From NCBI GenBank assembly GCA_023213315.1, contig JAKCPI010010606.1:186001-250000 (forward strand): a stretch of DNA of 64,000 nt, given 5' to 3'. The position numbers and the translations under genes are program-made. Source of the DNA: Euborellia annulipes (lineage: Eukaryota > Arthropoda > Insecta > Dermaptera > Anisolabididae). The notes under the pieces are model-generated. The model was given only the letters and a program-made list of their open reading frames with translations. It did no database searches and was not told where the DNA came from. Positions 1 through 11,880 of this stretch are shown here, in pieces (position 1 is the first letter of the stretch; each line of letters opens with the position of its first letter).

Positions 1-171
1 ATTTAAGGGCTTTTTCGGCATCTGAAGCCATTTAGACCCCGTCCCTATTTATTTCATTTGATTGGTATCTAATTCAATTGAGATAAATTCTTGGCCTGGG
101 ACGGGATGCCAACCCATGACCTATGGCACCAGAAGCTGATACTCTACCTCTGAGCCATAGCTCAAGGGCTA
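1..171 (-). mobile_element. tRNA-derived SINE
   Basis: On the minus strand a tRNA-like head (A-box-like TGGCTCAGAGGTAGAG, B-box-like GGGTTGGCATCCC) is followed by a body ending in GGGTCTAAATGGCTTC and GCCGAAAAAGCCCTTAAA. The same body and tail recur at 14717-14870, 30084-30230 and 59905-60041, which defines a family. The element may run off the left edge of the window. The head would act as an RNA polymerase III promoter; activity is not shown. Confidence 0.75.
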
Positions 172-1174
172 TATTAAACATTTTAAACATTTATTTTACT
201 TGTTTTGATAATTCTTTAAAATTTGGTGAAAACAGCACTTCTCAGTAACATTTACCGAGAGCCACAAATAATCCTTCAAAGAGCCGCAGGTTGGCCACCC
301 CTGCTATATGCGACCGAAAAGTCGGCCCTGGCACATTAAGTAATAATAAATAAATTGAAAAAATAACTACTAGCTGCTTAGCTCATTGGAGAAATCCAGA
401 AACCTACATATTATCAGCTATACACCTCCACCAAACTAAATAAATAAATATTCTCTCGTAGAATATTTGAGAATATCTAGCTTGTTAAGAAAAAAATTTG
501 CATAATGCCACAATGTCCCGGGGGCTGATTTTGATTTTATTATGCGCCTCGCTAATGTGAATTTGCAATTTATTCGAAATTACAATCGTCGCTTTTTCCT
601 AACAATAATCCTATTAATATTAATAAAAATGATAGTAGTAAGAGTAATCAAAAGCAAAAAAAAAATAAATAAATAAAACATTTGGGTTAATTTTATTGTA
701 TAATTGCATTTAAAAAAAAAAAAAAAAAAATTCAATTTGATCTGCCCTAAAATTGCGACAGGTTCGCTGAGTTCTCTATGTATTTTTCTAATAAACAATT
801 AATAAATGTGTGTTTAGTTTTTAGTCAATTTGGAAATTAATTCTCGCAAATGGATGAAAACAACCTCATGGAATCATTTCATTTCCAATTAATTACATCG
901 GCGACTGGCGGACCCACATTTCAAATTGAAGATTGCATTAATATACTATTTGTATTTCCAATATGATTTGTTAATTTAATTTCTAAATTTTTTGCCTTTC
1001 CGAATTTTCCGCTAATTAAATTTCTTTTAATTTTTGACCTTTTCACCTAATTTTGTTTTTTGTTTTTATTATTAATACTATACCAAAAAAGCATTTTCCA
1101 AATTACAAAATGTTTGTCTGTTAAGAATCTATTTTTTTTTTTTTTTTTTTTTAAATCAAACATAAATAAAGCGA
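172..1174. other. AT-rich noncoding stretch
   Basis: No gene is recognised. The stretch holds poly-A/T runs (for example 712-730 and 1131-1152) and A+T-rich single-copy-looking sequence. The open frames across it are low-complexity. Confidence 0.5.
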
Positions 1175-1762
1175 AATTTGTCATTCATGGGATTCATGTC
1201 GATATTTTGATGGATATACACGTTTTGAGGTCACCTGAATCCAAAAAAGTGGTTTTCGCGACATGGTCTACTCTGTCTTTCTGGGTTCAATTTAAAGCAT
1301 TAAGGAATTGAGCTAGAAGGTTGAAATTTTATATTTAAGTTATGCACCCACCTAGGGCGTGAAAATAAGCTTTTAATCAAAATCGGCCCAAGAGTACTAG
1401 TACTTTACTGATGTACTTTTTCACTTTCTTTCGATTTTCTCAAAATTCGCTTCAACAATTTTGATTAAAATTCAAAAATCAATTATTTTTTAGATGCTCT
1501 TTAAAATGTATATTCTCATTTTGCCATTGAAATTATTTGAAGACCACTTTACTCTTGAACTTCATAAGAAGGATAGGAGAAATGGTTGCCATGGTAACAA
1601 AATATTCAAATACTTTCCCATTTACATCTTGAATTCTAATATATCGGCGGAAACTAAATATTTGTCGGCTCAAAAAATCTGGTGTGACAAGCACAGAACA
1701 CAACTAATACCGAAGATAAGACAAAGTTATGTGCTGTGCGACAGTCACACCAGATTTTTCAA
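1175..1762 (+). mobile_element. Family A repeat, near-complete copy
   Basis: This copy belongs to the most abundant repeat of the window. It begins near GGGATTCATGTCGATATTTT, continues through the family signature AGTACTAGTACTTTACTGAT, carries the palindrome GTTGCCATGGTAAC at 1585-1598, and ends in an imperfect hairpin (1671-1762) whose arms start AAAAATCTGGTGTGAC and end GTCACACCAGATTTTT. Homologous copies lie at 4900-5795, 49020-49670, 50695-51200 and elsewhere. No coding capacity is seen. The class is unresolved: hairpins at both ends suggest a non-autonomous DNA element, but no target duplication was identified. Confidence 0.75.
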
Positions 1763-2146
1763 TTCAACATTTTAATATTTGTACTGTATTTCTTCCAAAA
1801 AGAAAACCAAATAAATTTATTCGCTAAAATAAATTACTATCATAAATACAATAATTTTCTCAATATATTTTATTCCATATAAAATTTTTACATAAATTAC
1901 ATGTGCTAAAAATAAAAAAAGTTTTTGTATTCTTTGAACTTTATTTTTTTTTTTTATAATAATATATACAAATACATCCCAATATTAATATTTAATAAAA
2001 TAATTTTTTTCATCATATTTTTAAATTTTTCATTAAATTATTTTTTTATCATTTTTTTTTCCCCAATTTAATATTAGATCAAAGAATAAAAAAAAAAAAA
2101 ACAAAGAGACTCAGAGCACTCTAGCGGAGAACTAGTCTAAACAATC

Positions 2147-2312
2147 AGTCTGGCGTCCACTTCTACTCTCGTTCGGTTCGTTTTCTTTAAGTGATTTTAT
2201 TTAGTGCTTTAAAAAATTATAAAATGTGTTCAGTGAGTTTAATTTTTATTGTGATGTGTCTTCAAGTATTAAATTTTATATCGTGAAGCGCCTGCCATCA
2301 CCTTTGAATCAG
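2147..2312 (+). promoter_or_regulatory. Candidate core promoter and noncoding first exon
   Basis: A TCAGTC initiator-like motif has its A at 2147. A GGTTC match to the downstream promoter element consensus follows at +29 to +33, one base off the canonical spacing. The next 165 bp end in ATCAG followed by GTATAT (2313 onward), a plausible splice donor. An ATG at 2224 opens a 20-codon frame (MCSVSLIFIVMCLQVLNFIS) that closes before the donor and may be an upstream ORF. The segment is less AT-rich than its flanks. Whether it belongs to the convertase gene at 46910 is unknown. A chance match remains possible. Confidence 0.3.
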
Positions 2313-2940
2313 GTATATTGAAATTTATTTAATTAATTATTCAACTCCCTTCAAGCCAAGCCAGAACATGGCCGATGCTAATTATTATTAAAAAAAAAAA
2401 AAATGACTAGAAAATTATAAAATAATTTTATCAAATCTATTAGAAATTATTTTATGGGCATTTGTTATTTCATCCATGTGTGAGTGTCTTTACTGGGAAT
2501 TTTTTTATTTTATGTTTATTATTATTTTTTATTTTATTTTTTTAAAGGAAATTTTTATAGATAATGGAATATTTTATAAAAAGATGCTAGATGATTTTTT
2601 ATTGAGTTCTTCCAGCAGCCGATCTGCTTATTTAAATACATTTATATTAATATCATTTTTTTTTTTCTGAGTAATAATTTTCCAATTTTTTTTTATTACA
2701 TTGGTTAACAAGATTTTTATATAAATTATACACTAGTGTTTTAATTAAACCCACAATTATCGGAACAAATTTATTTTGATTCATCGTTCTTTTATAACTA
2801 ATTATAATATTTTTCATTTTATTTAATTCAAAATATTTAATAATTAATAATAAAAAAAAAAACTTGAAAATTAAAAGAAAGAAAATTATTTTTATTGTCG
2901 TTCTATTTTTAGACCTCGACAATCAGAATGAAATGATGAT

Positions 2941-3020
2941 AGGCGGGAAGGGTGTGAGGGAAGGCGGGAAGGATGGGAAGGAAGGCGGGAAGGGTGTGGG
3001 GGGGGAGGAGGGAGGAGGCG
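2941..3020 (+). repeat. G-rich 21-bp minisatellite, about 3 units
   Basis: Three tandem units of 21 bp, each starting AGGCGGGAAGG, occupy 2941-2961, 2962-2982 and 2983-3003. They run into a G8 tract and further GGAGG repeats. The + strand is almost pure purine and has many GGG runs, so G-quadruplex or triplex formation is plausible. It stands out sharply in the AT-rich surroundings. Confidence 0.8.
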
Positions 3021-3358
3021 CGCAGGCGCCAATCGTTTCTTAAACAGTTCCCACGTTCGTCCCGCCTAATTATCTGTATATCTTATTTAAATTAACAGTT
3101 TTTATTTATTTAATGATTTATGTTCTGATGATATGTGATTCTCAATCAATTCCATCATTTCTTTGAAATGGTATTTATATTATAAATATCATTTCTTTCT
3201 CTTTCTCTGTAAAAAAAAAAAAAAAAAAAAAAAAAAACATTTTACATTTATTTTTAATGGAAAAGTTTTAACTTGGTTTTTTCCTATATGTGACCGTCCA
3301 CATGAAAAGGCATCAAAATCTTCACCGGGATCAAAAGTGAGTTTTTATGCTCTCTGTA

Positions 3359-3604
3359 CAGTGGCGGATCCAGACGTGTTTCTCGGGTAGGGGGGGGGGT
3401 AATCTGGAGTGACTGGTCGCACAGCACACACATTTTTTTCTTAATAAAGGCGCATTCTGTACTTGTTTGCCAGAATATAAATATAAATAAAATTTTTAAC
3501 TATTAATTTTTAAAATTTTACATTAAAAATACATTTTTTTTTTAAAAAAAAAGTATTTTTTTCAAGTCTGAGGGGGTGTAATTACCCCCTTGTATCCGCC
3601 CTTG
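3359..3604. mobile_element. hAT-type MITE
   Basis: The ends are CAGTGGCGGATCCA on the left and TGTATCCGCCCTTG on the right, imperfect terminal inverted repeats of the CAGTGGCGG type common in hAT elements. The flanks are TCTCTGTA (3351-3358) and CCTCTGTA (3605-3612), a 7/8 match to an 8-bp target duplication as expected for hAT. The interior is 246 bp, AT-rich and noncoding, with G/C-run subterminal segments. It is non-autonomous. Confidence 0.8.
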
Positions 3605-3639
3605 CCTCTGTACAGAACATCCTGCTGATCAAGCCGGTA

Positions 3640-3960
3640 TTTTTAGAATTTTTACTTTCTCTTACCTATATATGTTAATATATAGAGAGAAAGTATTGGG
3701 TTCATGTCTGTGAAGAAAATATCTCAAGAACGAAAAGAGCTAGGGGATTGAAATTTTATATTTAAGTTAGGTACCCGCTGGGACGTTACACGAAGGTTTT
3801 GAATAAAATCGGCCAAAGAGAGAGACTAGTACTTTACTAATTCACTATTTCAGTTTTTTTTCGATTCGCTCTAACGAATTTGATTAAAATTGACAATGAT
3901 TGCTTTCTTAGGTTCTAAATCTCTATCTATTAAAAGTAAATATATCTCATCGCCTGTTGT
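3640..3960 (+). mobile_element. Family A fragment with terminal hairpin
   Basis: The fragment begins with the short hairpin of the family (TACTTTCTCTTACC paired with AGAGAGAAAGTA around a TA-rich loop) and then holds the body through the ACTAGTACTTTACTAAT signature. The distal half and the CTGGTGTGAC hairpin are missing. Confidence 0.65.
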
Positions 3961-4299
3961 TGTTGTTTTTTTTTTTTTTTAATTTTATTTATTTGTTTTT
4001 TTTTTATTATAGGGAATTGTGAAATAAAGAGGTAGTCTATTTACAATTCTCAAGTTTATAGTTTATTATTGCAATAATAAAATAAAAGAAATATTTTTTT
4101 TTTTTGTTTCGGCCCTTAGCACTAAGCCATATGGCCCAAAAGTGTTTACAAAAAATAGGTCTATACATATAAAAATTAGATTATGCCCAAAGCAATATAA
4201 ATAGAAGTATTATTTTGATGTATAATAATTTGATTAATATTTACAAAACAAATAAAATAAAATGGAATAAAATAAAAGTCACTCACACGAGGTGAAAGT

Positions 4300-4425
4300 A
4301 TATTTACAAGGGGTGGAGCGATGAGGGGGGAACACGGACAAACACGCACTCCGCGATATTTTCTCTCAGCATCCTCTTCGTTCTCAGAGCGATTGCGCAT
4401 CGAGTTCAAACCTCGTGAGGGACGA
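4300..4425 (+). repeat. Possible tRNA-like SINE head, degenerate
   Basis: A B-box-like GAGTTCAAACCTC lies near 4402-4414 after a less AT-rich 90 bp and is followed by a T9 run. No convincing A box is seen. It could be a decayed SINE. Confidence 0.25.
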
Positions 4426-4539
4426 TTTTTTTTTAATTGTATGAAATTTTCCATAAACTCGTTTCTGAAACTTTTTAGTAATAATGAAAAGTACTCTAAT
4501 AAAATTAGATGATTAATAAAGTTTGCATTTTGTTTTGAT

Positions 4540-4830
4540 TTTGCCAAAGCTCTTAATAAGACAATTGATGAATGTGTTGTCTCCGCGCCCTCGGGATCTT
4601 TTATTAAGTCTGAATTCTTCTGGTTTGATGATCCCCCCCCCCTGTCTCAAGCACTTAACTTGGTCTCAACTCGATGATATGATGAGACTGTTGATCTTGG
4701 AGGCCTGCGAAATAAGCCGCGAACGTGTCTGAACTTGACAATTGGCAGCCCAAGTGCAAACAGAGCTCTCAGGGTCCTTTCTTCTGGTCTAGCCTAGGCT
4801 CAGATTAGAACTACGAAACGTCTAATCGTC
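4540..4830. other. Less AT-rich unassigned segment
   Basis: A block of near-balanced composition contains a C10 run. No frame gives a recognisable protein, and no repeat partner was found in the window. It may be an old element or a conserved noncoding segment. Confidence 0.25.
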
Positions 4831-4899
4831 TAATGCAGCGTTTCCATTAAATATTCTTAAGGGTGTCCCGCAAACAATAGGGAAATATTACATATCGAT

Positions 4900-5795
4900 T
4901 TATCTTACCTTCGGTAATTGAAAGTTATGTTCTGGAATTATCACACCAGATTTTTGTGTGGTCATATATTTAGTATACGACAATATGATACATTTGAATT
5001 TTTTAAATGTTAATTTTTTTTTTTTTTTAACATTCACACTTTTTTCTCATTCACACTCACACTCACACACACATTCACACAGTCTTTTCGGCAACTCAGG
5101 CCATTCAAGACTTTAGACGATAACCGTTATTGATAAATATACATATAGGGGTCCAGGCATTTTTATTTAAGTCATTTGGTATCCAATTGGCTTAAATAAA
5201 ATCATCGGACGCCTGGGGTCCGAACCCGCGACGTTTGGTATACGAGGTTAGCACGCTAACCTCACGCCACCCGAGGGCAATGTTAAATTTATAAACTTAG
5301 AAAAATATTTATATTTTGTTACCATGGCAACCATTTCTCCTATCTTTTCTATGAAGTACAAGAGTATAGTGGTCTTCATAAGATTTCAAGGGCAAAATGA
5401 GAATATACATTTTAAAGATCATCTAAAAAATAATTGATTTTTAAATTTTAATCAAAATCGTTAGAGCGAATTTTGAAAATCGAAAAAACAAATAAATAAA
5501 TAAATAAAAAACTAAAAAAGTGAATCAGTAAAGTAGAAGTACTTTTTAGGAGATTTTGTTTGAAAAACTTCGTCTAACGTTCCATGGTAGTGCCTAATTT
5601 AAATTTAAAATTTCAACCAAATTTCCAGCTTTTTTCATTTAAGAGATCTTTTGTTCAAAACTCACACACACTCACACATAAAGATAGATCATTTTGCGGG
5701 ACCAACTTTTTTGGACTCAGGGGACTTGAGAATGTGTATATCCATCAAAATCTCGACATCGAATTTTTGACAACCAATACTTTCTATATATATAT
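4900..5795 (-). mobile_element. Family A copy split by a SINE
   Basis: Reading left to right, half of the CTGGTGTGAC hairpin and the CATATATTTAGT segment are followed by an inserted SINE (5084-5276). The rest of the body then follows: the GTTACCATGGCAAC palindrome at 5318-5331, TAAAGTAGAAGTACTTT, and the end near ACCAATACTTTC and a TA run at about 5790. The insertion order is clear: family A first, SINE second. Confidence 0.7.
5084..5276 (-). mobile_element. tRNA-derived SINE nested in family A
   Basis: On the minus strand the head GGTGGCGTGAGGTTAGCGTG and a perfect B box (GGGTTCGGACCCC) mark a tRNA-like promoter. The body contains ATTGGATACCAAATGACTT and ends near GAGTTGCCGAAAA, like the other SINEs here. 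The head differs from that at 1-171, so related SINEs with different tRNA heads may coexist. Confidence 0.75.
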
Positions 5796-5889
5796 AAGGG
5801 TGGCCCTTAGCTATAGGCTATTTTCCGAAAGCCAACATTTTGCTGCTCCCATCCTCCAATTTTATTCCAATAAACAAAAAAAAAAAAAA

Positions 5890-7400
5890 AAGGTACAAAA
5901 TTTCACTTGAATCGGACAACTACTAGACGACCCTCAACAAACGCCTTGAAGTTGAAACAATCATTGAAATTACATGAATAATGATCATTGAACATTTTGA
6001 AAATATTATGTTTTTTTAATAAAGCTACAATTTTCTTTAAGGGAAAGACTATTTAGAACAATACTTTGTATTCATTCAAAACAGTTACAGTGAGAGACAA
6101 TATTATTTTATATCGAGGATCCTGTTAATAATTTTTTAATTTTTATATTTCTAAATATCTTATCTTCAATTCTTAATAAATGAAAAAATGCAGTAGCGCA
6201 TTTCTATTCAGAAATGTCATTTAGAGGTAAGAAATTAATTTTTGAAAATCTCTGATATTTCATAAAGAAATTCATAGAATTTCATTTAAAGAACGTTAAA
6301 GAATTTTTTATATAAGAAATTAAATTAGTGATGAAATAAAGGGTTTTTATTAAAAAGGTTCAGGCCGAAGAATGATAAGCTATAAAACTTTAATAACTTT
6401 GTTAGAGGAGAAGAACTCACAAGATTAATAACCTAATTAGTTCAGATCAACTGATAAATGATAATAATACTCAAAATTAATATAATTATACCTTTTAATA
6501 ATATTTATTTAAGATCCCTACCCTATGTAATTATATATATAAATATATAATTTCGGAATGTCTGTCACGCTGACTCCCGTTGGACTTTTCAAATAAAATT
6601 ATATTTATCCTGGAAAAATATTCGATTCTCCAAATCCCCAAATGGGGAGGCTCTAAAAAAATTCCTGGAAATCCAGAATCTTTTCATTGAAAAGTTGCAT
6701 CTCTCAAATCAAAGTCAATTAATTATTGACTAACCCTCTATATATAATATATATAGATAGATAATTATTATTATTAATGGTGCCTTGAGCTCAAGGCTCA
6801 GTGGCGTCATTTCAACTTTTTCTTGGGGGGAGGGCAAATTTTTTTTTCTTAAAATTTACTTACGAATAGGTACTCAAATGATAAACATAGGATTTGACCA
6901 AATTTTATAAAATTTTGGGATTTTTATTTTTGGTATATTGGTAGCATTTATTCTTATCACGTTAATCTATTTCTATCTGAAAGGATCTATTCTAAAAAAT
7001 TTAATTCCATTAGGGATGAAAATTACTAATACTAATAGATTTGTTCATACATGTCTTCATCAGGGTGCAAAATAGTCAGAATTGTCTTTTCAAATTTGAA
7101 ATTTTGATGTGCTCTCAAAAAGTCACTTTTGCTCCAAAATGAAATTTTATATGGAATCTATTGGAATATCAACTAAATGGTAGTATTAAGAGTTTCTTTG
7201 CTTTCTTTTGCTTTTTCCTTGTTCGACGACGAGTCGCTCCCGCGACTCTTGATAAGATTGATTGGTGATTGTTATTGAAGGTGGGGGGGGGGCACTGCTG
7301 GTAGGGTTGTAGGTCTTAACCTGATGAGTATATAATTTGAAAAATAAATCCCATTTTTTTTTATATTTTTTTTTTTTTTTTTATAGCCTATTCAATTAAA
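5890..7400. other. AT-rich stretch, one orphan hAT-like end
   Basis: No gene is recognised. CAGTGGCGTCATTTCAAC at about 6799 resembles a hAT terminus and is followed by a G-rich subterminal run, but no matching inverted end was found. Poly-purine and poly-T runs and a TA microsatellite near 6735-6760 are present. Confidence 0.35.
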
Positions 7401-8379
7401 ATTAAAATATTTTGACCTGAAATGAGAATTCTAAGGTCTAGGTCGAAATATTTCCATTTTATTTATTTTTTTTCTCGTTGTTTTTTTTTTAGATTTTTAT
7501 TTTTAACTATTTATTATTTGAAGGATAGACATCCTTTGCAAAGTTTCTTTTTCTTACACATGAAAATATTACATCCTGGATCCAAAGGACACTTCCCTCG
7601 GGAGGTTTTGAAAAATCGGTTCAAGGGATTTACCTTGTCAATACATTTTTTTAGAAAATTTTTCTATAAAACGAAAGAAAAAATCATGGCTTAACTTAAC
7701 CTCTTCTTAAAATATTATTATTAATCAACTCATTAGATAATCCTTTATTTTAAGGGGGACGCGAAGTTGTTACGCATGTTTTTGCCGATAAGTTGCCGTT
7801 ATTTGTCTTAAAAAGTAAGCCACCTATTACGAAAATTTGCCAAGAGATGACAGAATGGTAGCTAATAATCTAATGCATTTGGTTGATTTTCCTTGATCTT
7901 TTAACAATGAATACAAATGTATTTATATTGTTATTATATATTATGTATCATTTATAAAATAAAATATATAAATATAGGCCAGATATAGGCTAATAGAGGA
8001 ACTGATAGAACCCGCTGTTAGACTAGCCTGCCATCTTTTGCAAGAATGTTAAACTATTTGACAGTTAATTTTTAAATAAATCATCTAAACGTACTTTAAA
8101 TTTTTCTTAATTAATATGTGATTAATAAAAATCATAAATTCATATTCAAATTAAAAAAAAAAAATTTTAAATTATTGTAAGTTTGTTTTTCTGTATTTAC
8201 TTAAATTTTTAATAAGTCGTTAACAAAATTGTAACTTTCTGTTACAATAATCCCTTATGAATATTATTCATTAAAAAAAATAACCGCATTAAAAATTCCT
8301 TATTTTTTTTAAAGCACATTTAGACGGCGACTCCCCCACTCCCCTTTAATAATACAAAACAAATTTGTCAAGTATTTTC

Positions 8380-8635
8380 AAATTCAGATGCTTAACCACG
8401 TAGAACTGCACTCTTACGACCCTCACGTTTGCATCGATCGTATGCAATTATATTTAGGTAACTTTTTGAGTATGCAGGCTCTATGCTCCATACTTACTTA
8501 CGTAGGTGCTGAATATTTAGGGGTGTCTCGCGCCCTCACAGGGGAGAGAATACATCAATTTGAACTCATGGCAGCATCGCACTCCCTCTTGGCAAGGATA
8601 ATAGTTACAGCACTCTGTTTGTTTTAGGGTTATCT
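8380..8635 (+). other. Less AT-rich segment with a 79-codon open frame
   Basis: The frame at 8388-8627 encodes a peptide beginning MLNHVELHSYDPHVCIDRMQ. I do not recognise any family, and there is no splice context. Codon use looks less biased than in the flanks. It could be a decayed transposon ORF or a chance frame in a conserved noncoding block. Confidence 0.2.
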
Positions 8636-9414
8636 TTTCTCACCCTTTGAATGTCAAATTTAAATAAAAAAACACGAACGATGAAAAAAAAGACTCAAAG
8701 TTTTTTTTTTACTTTATATGATCAACTCTTATCCCACACAAAAAAAATTTATTTATTAATTAAACACAAAGTAAGTTCTATATTATATAAAAACTATAAT
8801 AAAATAGTATTTAAAATGTTTAATCCATAACCTAATTTAGAAAGAAATTGGCTTCAATGAGAGAGAAAAGAAGCTTTTATCATATAAAAGCGTAAATAAC
8901 TTTTTATCCGACTAGAATATTAAGTGATTTTTTTTTTTTTTTTTATCGAAGTAATAAGAAAAAAATTCACACGTTTCGACAACGTTATAATTCAATTTCC
9001 TTCTCTTCACATCTTCACATGGTCTTCAATTTAAATGATCGAATTAAAAGAAAACTAAAAAAAAATCAGAGAAGGAAATTCGATAAAGTTAACTAACGGG
9101 ACAAGTTAGCTTTAAAAAAAAAAAAAAAAAAGTTTTAAAATTGAAGATAAATAGTAGAAGTTAATTAAATTATCCCTGCATAAGTGACTAAGCGCAATTT
9201 TAAGTAAGTAAAAAACTTTTTGGTCTTTTTTTTTCTCAATTTATTTGGTTGTCTGCTTTCAGGCTGATATCGATATCTATAAAACCTTAATTAGAATAAC
9301 ATTCCTTTTAACATCAATATTTTTTTTTTACTCTATTAAAAAAAATTTTTTTGAAGTATATTTTTAATGGCGTCTTTCTTTATGAAAAGACATATTCCAA
9401 CCAAATACTTAAAT

Positions 9415-10204
9415 GGTGTCTCAAAATGATCTGACTATTAATTTATTCCTTTATTTGAAAAGTATGAATGTCTTTATTTTAATATGACATGGAGGTTATG
9501 TGTGAAACACGATATCCAATAATTGACAACGTTCATTCTTATGACAAAATTCAAAAACATAATTAATCTCATTAATGGTGGGTCTGATTTCTTCATTGAG
9601 TCTCTGAATGATCTGTGGATCATTGGCATACACTTTTTCCTTCAGAAAACTTCACAGAAAGAAGTCTAATGAGGTAAAAAAGTTTTGAAATCAAACGCTC
9701 AATGGATAAAGAAAGTTTTGAGCCAAATGCATATTTCACACTATGTTTTTTTTATGGTAATTAGAAAAAAAAAAAGTTCTAGTTCAGATTCCCCGCCACA
9801 GAATTAGTAGGACTACCTCTAATTCAATTTCGAGTTTTTTTGAATAAAGGCAGTTTTGCAACTGAGCTCTATATATGTCTTGGAAATCCAAAATTTACCA
9901 AAATGTCTAATTGTTGAGCACAATGGCGAATTGAGGTGGAAGGACTTTCGGCAACACTCGCACTCACTGCGGCTGTTTTCATAGTGCCGACTAGTACGAG
10001 AACGGGCACTACTTTTCGCGGTCAGAATTGAAAAAAAATTTTTCAAAATTTTCACCATTTTTCTAGTAAATTTTCACAATTTCTTTGCGTTTGATCCTGT
10101 AATTCTTCATTACTAAACCTCAATACTTCCTGATGACAGATTCTCTATTTTCGCCACAAAAAACTGGTGTGCTATTTAAAATGTTAGATTATTTTGAGGC
10201 ACCC
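9415..10204 (-). mobile_element. Internally deleted mariner-like (IS630) element
   Basis: Terminal inverted repeats are recognisable: GGTGTCTCAAAATGATCTGA at 9415-9434 matches GGGTGCCTCAAAATAATCT read on the minus strand from 10204, next to TA. Between them lie separated pieces of a transposase. The N-terminal helix-turn-helix part (SVAESPSTSIRHCAQQLDIL, minus strand about 9902-9965) and the C-terminal tail remain, while the catalytic middle is deleted. The element is dead, with stops in both remnants. Confidence 0.75.
9500..9665 (-). pseudogene. Mariner-like transposase C-terminus (remnant)
   Basis: The minus-strand translation reads DFFL, stop, then SFLKEKVYANDPQIIQRLNE, and closes with QLLDIVFHT and a stop. 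This resembles the C-terminal tail of arthropod IS630/mariner-type transposases, where the position after DFFL is normally W, so TGG to TGA is the likely break. It lies near the left TIR, as expected for the 3' end of the gene. Confidence 0.75.
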
Positions 10205-10604
10205 TATATTTAACTTGTTTGTTTAAACTCGCGTATTCTCTACCTTATGCCTCATCCAAATATGTGGATTTATTTCTATACGTACGAATATGAAATTACT
10301 AAAATTCATTTATATTGGGGAATTATGATTGCAAAAGAAAAAAAAATGCGTTTTAGAATTCATTATTAGATGAGATTTTTTTTTAATAAATTAATTTAGT
10401 ACAATTATTTTGACTACATTTTTTTTAAATTTATGACACGGAAAGGAATTTTAATTAGAATCGAATTAAAATTTTTTTATTTTGAATTCTTTTTACTATT
10501 CTAGTATGTAAAGAAAAATTAATAGTTAAAAAAAAAAAAAAAATTGCAACATTATCGATATAAACGAGATTGAATTCATTTATCTATTCGCCAAATTGAA
10601 CTTG

Positions 10605-10985
10605 CAGGCCCTAATTTAATCTTGGGCCATTAAGAGCAAAAAAGGCAACCGCATCTGATTGACTTAATTGCCGGCCATATGTCATCTTTATTCCCAAGAT
10701 GCTTTCCGGGACATTTCTTGTGATCCTCTTAATTAGACCAATCGTTGCAAACACAAAAGCCCTTAGAGCAAAATGCAAAGCGTTTATCGGTTTAGGATAG
10801 GCTTTTTAGACCCACTCCATCTTCCTACTGTGTTCTTCTTGAGGAATTAATTAAATTCCCAAGACCGGCAATACCGAGTCCGGTCTTTCCGTATCTCGCC
10901 TATTGGCTTAACACTAACAGAGTAGCTGTCCAGCCTTCAATTAATCGGCCCCTCGTTTTTCTTTTTGTATTGTTTTCAAGAACAA
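10605..10985. other. Candidate conserved noncoding element
   Basis: This repeat-free island is clearly less AT-rich than its flanks. It contains homeodomain-type cores (CTTAATTAGACC, GACTTAATTGCC) and a perfect 8-bp stem-loop, AAGACCGG (10861-10868) with CCGGTCTT (10880-10887). No long frame, and no repeat partner in the window. Regulatory function is inference only. Confidence 0.35.
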
Positions 10986-11103
10986 TTCTTTTATACATGT
11001 TAAAGCTTAACTCAACTGAAGCAAAGCGTGCCATCCAAACTCGCAGTAGCTACTTTAACTTATTTAAATTTTAGTACAGTTTTTTTTTTTTATATATGCT
11101 CAT

Positions 11104-11545
11104 TCCAATCTTCCTTTGTGCCCATGACCTCCCGCGATTGGAACAAGCTCTCTGCATCTATCTTCCCCAAAACCTACAATCTTCTGACTTTCAAGTCAAA
11201 TCTCAACAGACATCTTCTCAGTTCCCGCAGTTGAGTTCCTTTTTTTATGCTTCTTTTGTTTTTATTTTCTTCCTGACTGTATGTGACCACTGGTCATTTT
11301 AGGTCTTGGGGCCTTATGCACCCATTCCACAAAAAAAGGACCCACATCTTGTGGGTACGTGGATGGTGACCAAGAGCTACCCGAGCTGGGATTGGCATTC
11401 GTTCTGTTCTTTATATGTCTGTTCCTTCCTTCTTTATTTTCAACAGACCGTGCGACGGGCCGGTCTGTTCTATTTCTTTCAGTCGCAAAAAAATCAATCT
11501 GCCGACCCCACAATGCGGGAATAGGGCAGGAAAGAAGAAGACCGT
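11104..11545 (+). mobile_element. LINE 3' end (5'-truncated non-LTR retrotransposon)
   Basis: The frame at 11104-11237 ends a reverse-transcriptase ORF (PMTSRDWNKLSASIFP followed by KTYNLLTFKSNLNRHLL), the typical C-terminal tail of I/Jockey/CR1-like LINE proteins. A 3' UTR follows, with CCACATCTTGTGGG, ACCGTGCGACGGGCCGG and CGACCCCACAATGCGGG, and ends in a short GAAGAAG tail. The same UTR occurs reversed at 39744-39910 and 41777-42013. The copy is truncated just upstream of the C-terminus and is not active. Confidence 0.75.
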
Positions 11546-11554
11546 TTTTTTTTT

Positions 11555-11880
11555 TTAATTTCTCTTATCTATATATATTTATATATAGAAAGAGAAAGTT
11601 ATGGATTCTGGTCAGAAAATTCGATGTTGAGATTTTGATGGAAATAGATGTTTTGAGTTCCAAAAAAGAGGGTTCTGTCTTTCTGAGAACAAAATATTTC
11701 AAAAACGTAAAGAGCTATGAGTTTGAAATTTGATATCTAAGTTAGGTACCCCCCTGACACGGAACATGAAGCCTTTGAACAAAATCGGCCAAATAGTACT
11801 AGTACTTTACTGATGTACTTTTTTAATTTTTTTCAATTTTTTTTTATGTACAGATTTGTTTCAAATAAAAATTAATTAAA
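11555..11880 (+). mobile_element. Family A fragment
   Basis: It starts with the TTTCTCTTATC / AGAAAGAGAAAG hairpin directly after the LINE tail, continues through GAAAATTCGATGTTGAG and the ACTAGTACTTTACTGATG signature, and then stops. Confidence 0.65.

Noticed and set aside
580..798. Open frame rich in F and I on the minus strand
   Set aside because: It is driven by poly-A/T and AT-rich sequence, with no domain or splice context.
5584..5910. 108-codon frame on the plus strand
   Set aside because: It is a translation of family A repeat sequence. Equivalent frames recur in other copies with stops and shifts.
6799..7290. hAT element between CAGTGGCG and GGGGGGGCACTGCTGG
   Set aside because: The right side is not the complement of the left end and no 8-bp duplication was found.
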